Shown: piece by piece, positions 25,801 to 37,800 of the stretch
Layout: each line of letters opens with the position of its first letter
Position numbering within the stretch: position 1 is the stretch's first letter
DNA from: Bugula neritina
Lineage: Eukaryota; Bryozoa; Gymnolaemata; Cheilostomatida; Bugulidae
Reading direction: 5' to 3'
Assembly: GCA_964035545.1 (NCBI GenBank)
Contig: OZ037765.1
Coordinates: forward strand, 13,200,698-13,264,697
Length of the DNA stretch: 64,000 bases
The notes under the pieces: generated by a model
Seen by the model: only the letters and a program-made list of their open reading frames with translations
The model's database searches: none
What the model was told of the DNA's origin: nothing
Translations under genes and position numbers: made by a program

Positions 25801-28800
25801 CAGCAGTGGTTCTCAACCTGGGGGGAATTTGGAAATTTTAGGGGGGAATTTGAAATTTGAAAAATTCACAAATTTTGATGAAGGTTTTTTGAGCTCTTGC
25901 AAGTTACATGTATATGTATATATCTATAAACCTTCATTTTAGTTCATTTATTTAAACAAACTATATTCTGCAATCTCTGTCTACTTCAACATGAATGCAT
26001 TTATTAATTATTCTACCACAACTGCTTTCTGTGCTACTTCGAATGGAGGTAAAAAAATTTACAAAAACTAACAGGCCAACTTTTAGCAGCAATGCAAGTC
26101 AATCTCTATAAACTGTATACTACATACCTTGTAAATATATTTGCTACACTAAATAGTCTGAACCTAAAAATGCAGGAGTGTAATCATCATTTCATTGCTT
26201 TTCATAGCAGCATCAATGTTTTAAAAGTTACACTAAAGTGGTGGCGCCTCTTTCAAAAATATGGTGTCTTCCCCACACTCTATGAACTTTTATAGGAGAA
26301 GAACCTGTTCCGATTTTAGGTAAAAATGACACATGTAATTTTCCCAAAACTCAAACCTCCAAACTATGCAAATCTTCCATCCTAATATTGAAAATGTGCC
26401 ATTTTTACAGAATTTTTCATTTATGCCTTTATTACCTGTGCCATTTTTACTGGACACTGCCCACAATATGTCAATTGGAAAAGATTTCAAATCACTCTTC
26501 ATTGCTCAATTGTGAACCAACTCAATAAAATCATCATGTAATTCCTCTGAAATCTTTTCAACAAAGCGTTGCAATGGGTCACATGTCAAGTTAAGAATCT
26601 AGCTCTTTCTTTTTAAAGGGGTGACGTGTGAGGTACAATTCTCATCAATTCAAAGTGAAAAGAAACTGCCTCAACCTGCAGAATAACTTAAGATACGCCT
26701 GTTGTCAAAAACAGAGCCAGGCTTAAGCAAGCTGGCACAAAAGCATCAACTGCAGCCATAACATTAATAACTGAACTGCTCTGTGTTTTATAACATACTC
26801 GTAATAATAACGAAAATATAACTATATTATGATAATTATATTATTATATGCAAATAATATAATATAACGAAATACATTGCATTGTATCATATATCATCAT
26901 TATGTCAGTCATAAAATTTTTCGCATTTTGAAAGGGGGGAAATTAATAGTCTACATTTATGAAAGGGGGGAATAGTATGAAAAAGGTTGGGAACCACTGC
27001 ACTACAGTGAGGATTTCTCACATTGATAGCCCCAAAGCCTAACAATTCATATTTTTACCTACATACAAAAACATTCAGATTCAAATTGCGATTCATTTTT
27101 AGAAGACTAATACAATGTATATGTATTAGTCTTCTAAAAATGAATCGCAATTTGAATCTCCTTCAAAAAAGTGTATTGCTAAAAGCAAAGCTCTATACAT
27201 ATCTACTGATAAATAGCTGGGATAAATTAGATACAAATTCAAGATACATATTTGAACATATTATTTACTAATCACTGGAAACAACCTTCGACAAAAACCA
27301 GAACTTTTAGCATCACTCTGAAAATCCATCTGTAGCAACAGGTTTTGATATAGAATGACGATTATTTTTTTAGGATAAAGAAATAGCAACAGAATATTAC
27401 TTACTAAAACAACTCACTACTTTTAAACATAATATTTTAGGCGAAGGACATTGGAGGCAAAAGTGTAGCAAGCTGATTTGCTTCGAACACTTAAGAAATT
27501 ATGCAACAAAATTCTGTTAGTTTGAGGTCTGTAGTTTGTCAGCATGATTACTGCGTTTCAGATAAAAAAAATTTAAGGCACTTTGTGCAAGAAATTTCAA
27601 CTTTCCCATATCGTGCAGCAGTTTATGCTTAATATGCTTCGTCGTAGATCTTGATTTATCAACTATAACCAGTCTGGCTGCAAGGTTGACATATCTAATT
27701 TGTCTTTTCACACATCCAAGTCACTGCCAAGTCAATTACAGTGTCTTTCAATGATAAAAGCTAATCGCAATGTCTTGCTAGATTAGTAATCATTAGAATG
27801 GTAAAAAATTAGACTGTGGTTTTTTATTAGTTTATGTCATAGTTAGCTAATCAGTTATCAATGAATTACTCTGTCAGATGAAGTAACTAAGATTAACTTT
27901 TTTTCAATAAATTGCTTTTTTCCTTTTCAGTTACCGTAACATAATGCCCACTGCCTTTGAGTTCCAATTCTAATGCCTAACAATAATGCCTGTAGATAAA
28001 TAAGATTGGAAAATATGTAAAAGCAGCACGAATTCGCAATGTTTTGATGCATGGAAAGGCAGCAAATATGCATTCTACTGGATGTTTCTATTTAGAATTT
28101 ATTTCATTAATTTATTGCCCAAAAGCAGTTTTCTAATTATACACAAACCCTCCTCTCCCGTACTTCAACAAGCACCTACCATAACTGAATCTGTATCCTG
28201 ATCAGCCCAAAACAGTACATCCCTGTTGTAATCAAACTCCACTGAATAAATCTCATTGTGAGCACTTCCATTCACTAAAAACTCTTTTTTCCCAGACATC
28301 AGATCATACCTAATAGCAAGAGTAGATAAGCTAACAGAGTTATTTACCCTTAACAGTCATATTGGTATTGGAAACATAACGTAGAGGCGATAATTATCAG
28401 AGGTCGCTCCAAGCTACAATGAGGAGTTTCAATAACATGTTTATCATGAAAAGCAAATGCACGCAGCTTCACCTAAATGTTTTAAAAATGTTGTTAAAAA
28501 TTATCAGAAAGGCCATGATGAGTATATATTACAGAAGTAATGAAATAATAGCCTGCCAACTACATCATAGGATCGGGATTGACAATCTCATTTATTTCTT
28601 TTTTATATTTATAAACTGCGGGTGAAGTGCATTTATCACTACAACACGTTTATTATATAACTTACTTATATATCGAAGTGCCAACGCTGTAGATCAAAAA
28701 GTCTACTTTATCATTATTGGGACAATTTCTTTGTATCTTATCATACTTGTGATTATCTCCACCTTGACACACATCTCCTGGAATCTTCCGGTAACCTATT

Positions 28801-31800
28801 AACAGTGGTACAGTGAAAACAATACATGAAAGTTGACTATGCAACACCATAACAGCATACTATATTGCTGTACGCTAGTCGCAGTAAAGCAAAAGCACAG
28901 CATTATAAACAAATTACATTGCCTAAATTGTAAGCACAATTGTAAATAATTTTCTTTTACAAAATATAGATTTATAAATATAAATAAAATTTTTTTGCCT
29001 TTAAATACTAAAAATGTTGCACAATTTTCTTAAATTTGGCTCAAAAATTTTAAGTATATTATAACGTATTATTTCATTATTCATGTCATGTAACTGATAT
29101 CCTCGTGGGTAAGAAAAAAATAAAGATTCAATTACCTTTGGTTACTTCATAGCTGGTCCCATATGGACAAACGTCAGGTTTATGCATGGTTATGTTAACA
29201 TCATAATCTCTTATACAACCGACATCTTCAGTAAAATGTATGGACGGGAATGGATTCCAAAGATCTTCTGTTTCGTTTACTCGAATGTACCCATAGTCAC
29301 TAACATCGAAATCAAAATTTAGTAATGTGACAACTAATTTTAGTTCATGAAGAATTGAGAGTGGTTAAGTATCCATTCCGACAGTTCAAGCAAAAATGGA
29401 GTAACAGCTAGAATAGATCAAATCATTTTGTATTATCAACTATAGGTGAGGCAACAGCTGAATGTAAAGAGTAAATACTCACCACTCATAGTCTGAGCGC
29501 ACGCATTTGCAGGTCTTAGAAAATTGAACTCTTTCATACTCCTTTCCATTGAAACACAAAGACGAAGGTATTTTTCTCTCTATGACTTCCTGCTCCCCCA
29601 GAAGGCAAATTTCTTTGAGTGTAACATCAATACCAGGTGACCATTCTTTGTAGTCATCGATGTCGCATATTTCTACATTAGAACCAATTGTCACAGAATG
29701 TTTGATAGATCAAGTATCATCTATTAGGTGAGTATAATCAAATTAAAAACTATTTCTAAAGTGTTCAAATTTTAGACAGCATAAGTGATGAATGGAAGAT
29801 ATAGAAAGCAAAGGGCATTTTCCTGGATACTGTCTCCTTAATACCATTCTGCACCACGGTGAATTACTGATTAGATTTAAACTTGAAATTGGCAACCCAT
29901 GATTTGCCATCAGAAGGTCCCAATTTTAAATACAGGTAGTCAAATCACATATAAGACAACTTCAACAGTGATCAATAAGAAGTTGGTCTAAATGACATGC
30001 TCACAATACTTCCAGGTAAACCTCACTTGCAGGGGTGTAAAGTTATTTAACTGCATAACATTTCATCGAAAAAGCATCACTTTATATTTAGCTACCCATA
30101 GAAACTGCATAAGCACAAAGTTGGGGAAATCAAGCTGCCTATACATGCTCTGTATGATAATGTCTAAAACTAATACTATTACTCTTTCATGTGTCTACCA
30201 AACATTGTACCAGTCACCAGCTGATACACAGCTTCTATTTATAACTATATAGATATTGATATTTATACTAATCTTTAAGACTCAATTTTCTGACATGTAT
30301 GTAATTATAATTACATGTCAGGATATGTGCTGTCAGCGTCAGTCACTGATTAATATACTACAGCTCATCATACAATGTACTACTAGCTGAGCAATGTCAA
30401 AGGCGTCAGTCATAATCATAGCTGAAACTCCTTCATATACTATCTTCATTAGTGGAAGAAATCAAGGTACTTTAGCGTTGACTTACCCGATTGACTCTAT
30501 CAAAGCTTTAAAAAAGAAATTAACATAATGAATACAGGTTTTTTCTAACACAGTAGCACACTAAGCTTAAAAGTTCTAGTCGCACCAAATGTACCAGAAA
30601 ATCTGGCAGTTTAAACTTGATTTGAGCAAAAAGCAGACATTACGCGTACTGCCTGGAGCATGTAGAATTAACACCACAAAGATACACTCAGTAAATGCCA
30701 CAGACATTTGTATGAGGTCTATCAGCTGGGGAGATTACTAGAATTTTCTCCTCCTCAGACCTTCATTAGAGAGGCACCCTCAACCACCAGCCATGCACAG
30801 ATTATGTAGCATTCTGACTATTGGCCACTCTTTGTCATTCAGAAAACTTGAATTTGTTGTTCAACAGTTTATAGTGTAGGATATCTAATAAATTTCATTA
30901 TCTAACTTCAGCAATAAGGAATTAAATAACAATTTTATCAGTCATGAAGGCTTAGAGACCACAGCCATAGGAACATAAAAATATCATGTGTCTGTCATCA
31001 CCTGAGAATATAACTTCCAGATTCAAGTGCACAATGATCCAGGAATGGGTGCCAGTTTTAGAGCCCCATATTGAAAAGTTGGCAGTTTTGCTCCCTGGTT
31101 CAGTGAGTAGGCCGTACACCACTATGGGGCTATTAACAAACTCGTACTCATTCCACGATTCCCCTTCATCATGTGAATACCTAGGAGAATAGTCAACACA
31201 ACCCGTTATTCTGCCAACAATGTACAACAATTGCATAAGTACAGTGGGTTATAAAGCTGCAGTAATATCATACATATACATCAACAGTGGAAGAATCAGA
31301 TTAATGAAGCATGAGCTCAATCTGGGATGTATTAAAAACCCTACAATGAAATTTTTGAATGTGATATTGTATGTGCACAATGCACATAGACTGAGGAATT
31401 GTAACACAAACAGGATATGACCTATATGTATATAGTATCCTAAGGCTAATAAATCATGAGACAATCACTTACAGCAGCGTGCTGGTGAGCTTCCTCAAAG
31501 GCACTAGTACTATTAAATTACCGTGGTCACCAAAGTTGAAGGTGTAGTTTCCCCTAGCAACCTAAACACACAAGTATATCACTGAGGTTACAAAGGCCAG
31601 CAGCTTTCAATGCAGGTGTTAACACACCTGGAATCTCAATGATAGAATAAACCAAAACAAAACAACATAGTATCATTTAAACAACTGTATTACAGCATTT
31701 AAACATAATTTAATTTTCAGAATTTCCAATGTGAAAACGTTTCAATAAACCAAAAACAAATACTTTATATCTGTAAGATCAGCCACATTTATGAAAAATT

Positions 31801-34800
31801 CTATGAATGGAATGGGACTAATTGTGCTAATTAAAAAAATCAATCTTTCCCACAGCTAATGTAAATAAAACAAATAGGTAACTTCAACTCTCAAATGTTT
31901 TATATGGTAAATAGAGTGTCACCTCCTTCCAGTTGAAGCCAGCGTCAGTAGATAGGAAGACAGAAGGACTGGTGTCCTGTTTAAGAGTGTATCCCATCAC
32001 ACCTGATCCCATCACCAAGCCAATCGCGTTAGAGCTACTCAACAGGGGTGCCGTGTAGTAGTGGGAACCGTAAGAAAATTCTTGGAGAAGATGTAGGGTA
32101 CAGCCGCTAAACTACAGAGAGAAAGCAACAGTTGGTTAAGATCTTCATATGAAGTGCTTTACAAAAACTCTTTCTGAGTTTTGGACACCAAACGTAGCTC
32201 TGAGTATATTTTACAACTACCGAAAAGTTAAAACTACAGTTGAAAAATTGTGGTTGGCTTCTTTTTTTAAAGCGACATTTAATAAACATGCTAGTGCATA
32301 GCAACATAGAGATACTGGCTAAATATATGTAATACGAAGGAGTTCTGTTTTGTAGATACATATAAAAGCTAACTAAAACATCACCACTTTCACAAAGAAA
32401 TGTATAGTACAATTCAAGAAGTTGATTAATGCAAACTTCTAAGTACTGATTATGCGAAAAATGAAAGTACTACATAGCATAAATATATATCCCCACAGAT
32501 TTGCCAGAATCATAATAGCACGAGATTTTCTCAGCAGTGAACAAACACAGTGTCAGTTGCTCAGCTTCTACCATGAGTTACCAGGAGTAGGTGTGACAAT
32601 AAAATAACAAAATTACCCAGAAGCAGTGCGTATGCTCAGAGTTGAGGTCCCTAAAGGGGGCGGAGACGTGTGTCCACTCTCCGCCCTTGTCGTACGTAAT
32701 TCTAGTTGTCTGGTTCATGTTGGCGATGTTCAGATTAGCTGAGCCATCGGAGAGAAACTGAGAAGCTATATAAATGCCTTTCAAACCCTTGACTTTGTGC
32801 ACATCAGCATATGGCTTGTTGTAGTACATTCTGTAACAGCAACAAACTCACTATGACCCTAGAAATTGACATTTACTTATATGTTGTGGTCATTTTTCCA
32901 CAAGAAGATCCAAAAGAAGGAATTATGCTTGTGAATTCAGTTAACCAAGTTCAATATTAATTATTGCAATTCTAATCAACAGAGAGCAATATATAGTTGT
33001 TTAATCAGTCAGGGTGACATTGTATTCAACAGGCAATTCACAGTAATCAATAGTCTGCATGTAAGGGAATAAACAGTTGAAAGCAGCCCAGGCATGTGCA
33101 TTTATGAGTACAATATTATACAGTATAATAAATGTGATAATGCTCATTACACCTCTAGTACATTTGCAGCTGATATGGGTTAGTGATGATGAATAAAATA
33201 TGCATAGCAATAAATTCTAGGACAACTATGTTTAATACAAATGTTAGAAGGTTTTCAATTTAAACGTTCTACTACAGTCGGTGTCCATTTTAAAATTTAA
33301 GCGCAGCGCTTGAATACTGACTTAAAATTGCTTTCAGTTACAACTTTGTAGCAAGAAAACACTGGTACTTGCATTCATTTATGACACTGGTGATCAGTAC
33401 ATTTACGCATTTGACACTGTACACATGAAGGGATGGATAATATTGATCTAGTGCATACTTACAATCCGGGGAGAGCAGAGCTACCGGCAGATGTAGGGCT
33501 GATGTACACCACATTGGGCAGTGAAAGAGTATACCTAGTACCAGTAGCATCAGAGACATAGAGATGGGTTGATTTCACCTCATGGACAACACAGACCATA
33601 ACTCTATCTCCATCAGCGTCAACAATATAGTATTCCTGGGGAAATATACATACATAGAAAGGATTAGCCTACTATGAAGTAGTAATACAAAATATTCATC
33701 AAACTAAGTTAAAATAGTTTATAGCATTTAACATCATGTTTTTTTACCAGAATACTGTCAATTTAAGAACACATATATCATTTACTGCAGTGATTTGGTG
33801 CAGCATTGATATACATGCAGCAATCTAACATGTGAAATGTGAATGTATTTATATAATAAGCTTTTATGAATCATGTTATTTTACCATTTCTAGCACCCTT
33901 TACACAACAACTGTGAGCATAACTTGTACACAAACTATGGACATAGAATAAAGGCTTCCTTGACCAGTTGGATATTCAAATTTTATTTTTCTCTCTTTAC
34001 TGTACAAGTCCGCACTAACCCCATTGAAATTATTTTTCAACACCCTATAAGCTAGGACTTTTTGCAATAGTGGTAGTTTAAAAAGCTACAGCATTGATGA
34101 CTATTTCAGCAGAAAAACAGCCAGCTAGCATGAACCATCTGACTTGCCAGTCTTCACAATATACAAACCCTAACTTAATTTTGCCCTGGAAAGTTTTCAA
34201 GATGCAACAGTAATTTGAAACGTATGATGGAAGTTGAATGGTAATGTGAAGAAAAGAGTATCAACTTATTTTCCAATCAATATAAGGTCAATGAGATTAG
34301 TACTAGAAGGTTAGTAGTTAAAAGTACACACTGTGAAGTTTAGGAAATTACAATATAGATTAATACATGTGATAATAAGTTAACCTCCTGATCGTTGTGA
34401 TAAGCTAACTGATGAAATACCAACTTAGCACCAGTGCCATTTTACAAACATGCATGCATTTTATTATTGTATTTTGTGAAGTGAACTGTAGCAATATGTG
34501 TATGAACAATTGAATTACTTAATGTTTAATTTTTAATAGTTAATGAAAGTTATTTTCAATCTGAAACTGTGGGACAAAAAATAGAAATAATTGAGAGAAT
34601 AGCTTTGTAAAAAATACGCTTTTGCTCAAAATGTCAACTTTTTTTTAATTTAGCGTGCATGCAATTTATATTTCTTAGGTTAGACAAATGTCTAAAAAAC
34701 ATTTTTAAAATAAAGTCTGTAACTTGATGGGGAAAACATAACTCTTTCTTTTCTGAATGTTGACTATTTCGAAGATTGATGTAAGAATTATATTTGTTTG

Positions 34801-37800
34801 AATATAAAACAGGACTTGGCAAACATAGTCTTCAAATACCACATTCCCCTCTCTTGATTATTGCTAGAAGATGATTTCAGCTCTATATTGTGTTATTAAT
34901 AAAAATCCTAAGCCATTTTTTCCAACTTTCCTTAAGTTGAATACAGGTATTTATAAATAAGAAGGGCCTACTAATGGATAACTCCCCTGACTCAGTCTAT
35001 TTTAGTAATAAAGATTAATACCACTCTTTAAAAAGCGCAGCTCATGATATTAAAGTACATCAAAGTGATACTTGGTAGTCTTACCAGCATTGCAATATTT
35101 CAAGTTGTATACAATAATACAAGTCACAGTCGGCAGGAAAACCACAATAGAACTATCCCCAGAGTGCAGTTCTTACTTCATAACACATTAAGGAGATTAG
35201 CTTGGGTAATAAACTAATCTCTTATAATTGTCATAAACAAAAAAGTTGTTTTGGCCCAGGAATTAAACTTCTTAGCATAAAAATCTTGTAGCAAGTCCTG
35301 AGCTATATACTACAAGTTGAGCACTAAAGTAAATATAAACATGCAGAAGAAAACACAGCTGTTGTCTGCATCAGGCCGAGTATAACTGTACTATGCAGCC
35401 TATGACTTCATAATATGTCAACTTAGAAGTTGAATAGTTTTCCAAATTTGTTAGCAAAGTCAAGTTGAGTTGAAAAATACAAGAAGCAAAATGGGATATT
35501 TTATTTAACTTGATTACATCATTTTCTCCAAGTATGAAAATGTAAAAAATCCAATACCTTGTTGGAGTGATTGGCTAGCACAGGAAATTCAGCTTTTTGA
35601 AATGGTGACCCATTCTTGGACACATGCAGTTCCAGATGAGAGGACAGCAAACGAGACTATAAAACACAGAGTTTACATGAGTTCCATGGATTTTACACTA
35701 CAAAATATATAATTCATCTCTACCAACAAGTTTTAAGAGAACATACTGATCTCTTGGTGGCAAACATAAAGGAGCCTTCCAACTGGAACTCATGCACATT
35801 GGCAATCACATTCTCTTCGGACAGGCCGCTGTCAAATCTCATTCTCTTGACATCATAAATCCTAGCTGCGGCAGACAGACCCAAATAGGTGGGCAGCATC
35901 ACCAGTAAGGCATCGTTGTCAAAGTCCCTATTAGAAAAAATGGCAACCTTTATTTATGGCAAAAATCAAATGTCATCCTCACACTAGAATAAATGTTCTT
36001 ATTACAGCAGTATTATTCATGTAGTTCTCAGTCCTATAAATTTGTAAACTAAAGGGTACAAATTAAAAGCTTTATGACTGGTCACATGATCAATTCTCTG
36101 TTGAATAACCTTATTGTGCTGAAGTAAATACGCCTTAAGTCAGTAATTCTAGTTGATAAAGGCTGGATTAAGCAATGAATAGCTCAGAAATCTACTATTT
36201 AGATTGAGCATTGAGTGTGACTCAAGGCATACAAAACTTGGCCAAAACATCTTCAATAAACAAAATCTGAGAAGCTCTTTGTAGTTATATAGTTATAACC
36301 ATTGTAATATAACTCAGTAGTTATAATAATAATAACATTCTAGTACAGGTTCATCTTGTTGACAATGCTAGATTTTAGAACCATTTATAACATGGAACAG
36401 TTTGAAACATTCCGCCATGCTTTATAATAGTTGATAAGTTGCTACAACTGTATATATATAAGTGCCTTTAACATTTGCACATTTTTGCATTAAAAAGAAA
36501 TAATAGCATAAATAAGTGCTTTAAAACCTACTTGGTTGAAAAGTTATAAAACTGCTTACCATTGGATATCATGAACATTTGACTTAGCCAATGACCACTC
36601 AGCCCCAAAGTCATATGAGATGTATAGGTTAGTGCTGGTTCTACCAAATGATGCGCTGTCAGAGCCGTAAGCTACCACTACATCTTCTCTAAGAGGATGG
36701 AAGGCTATTCCCAGAGGTTTGAAGGGAACGTGCACAGTTGTGAAATCTCTTAAGTTTCTTGTATATACTATCAGCTGATTGGACTCATCAGTAAGTATGT
36801 AGCTAGTCTGGAAGTAAATTAAAGTAGTATGATATATCACAACGAATATGATTACCATTACAGAAGGGCTGCATTTTAATTGGAACATTTACCAAATAAA
36901 GCAATTTATTACATTGCATGGCCTAAACAAAATAAAACTAAACAAAAAAGGGTAGTCAATGTTATATAAGTTTCGAACTAAAAAAATACATATGATTTCC
37001 AAAAAGCTTAATTAATCATATTTTCATGAAAAGTTATTACAACACTGCTATAAAACATACATCCCTTAGCATTAAAACGTTTCTAAGTTTTTGAAACATG
37101 ATGAGTAGGCATGACAGATTGAAAAAAAAACTTCTAAAACGTCCTTATGCCTATTTTGGTAAGTTAGTGTAAGTCAAGTTGCTAAAACACTGTCATTCAA
37201 TCTTGCTTGCAATTTATAGCAAACACATTCACATGATTAACCCTCTCTCTAAATAATCATAAACTTTTAATTAATCAGAATATATAATGTTTTGACGAGG
37301 CACCTGCATATTCATAATAGAAAACTAAATTTGTTCCAATATTGACCTGCAAGACTATCAATTTGAGAAGTGGTAAAGAGAGCATTAATTTATGCATCAA
37401 ACATTGAGATTTTCAATGATGATATGGCAAATCCAGCCATTAATTTAGATAATTGGTTTTCTGTATATTCTACACTCACAGCAGAAGCAGAAGAAGTTTG
37501 TGGAGGGGAGGCGTGATATAGATTATCTAAGTTTGCTTCCTTTAGACTTCCATCTACATATGTGCATAAACAGCTCCACCCCTTGTCAACAATGTTGGTG
37601 AAATTTTGACCATAGTCAGTAGACACATAAAGGTTTGCTCGTTTACTTCCGCCATAGGTATGGGTAAGTGCAACAACATCCGGGGTCTTTCCAGCCCAAC
37701 TAATCTTTGCATTTGAGTGATCGTCATGCAAGTCAAACTGCAAAGACAAAATAAATGCTTTGCGTAAAACCCTGTGTGCTCAAAATACCCACCCCACCCC

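Larger units (their letters stand above)
23639..28795 (-). other. SORL1: SORL1 exons 14-19: YWTD (LDLR class B) propeller
   Basis: Exons: 28666-28795 ([13 protein letters not shown], close to the vertebrate GYRKISGDTCSGGD junction), 28180-28309, 25534-25775, 24873-24994, 24202-24353, 23639-23758. YWTD-type blade motifs read [31 protein letters not shown] and LYWSDWTD. This propeller drives pH-dependent ligand release in LDLR-type receptors. The donor after exon 18 is a less usual GTTGTG, but phase and homology support it. The intron between exons 15 and 16 carries a hAT element and a perfect hairpin. Confidence 0.92.

Noticed and set aside
30480-30505. A possible 19-nt SORL1 microexon between exons 11 and 12, with a good pyrimidine-rich acceptor and a GTAAGT donor on the minus strand.
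   Set aside because: Including it breaks frame, whereas joining exons 11 and 12 directly keeps frame and matches the human spacing between HSWLILQVN and C..NDYKLWSP.
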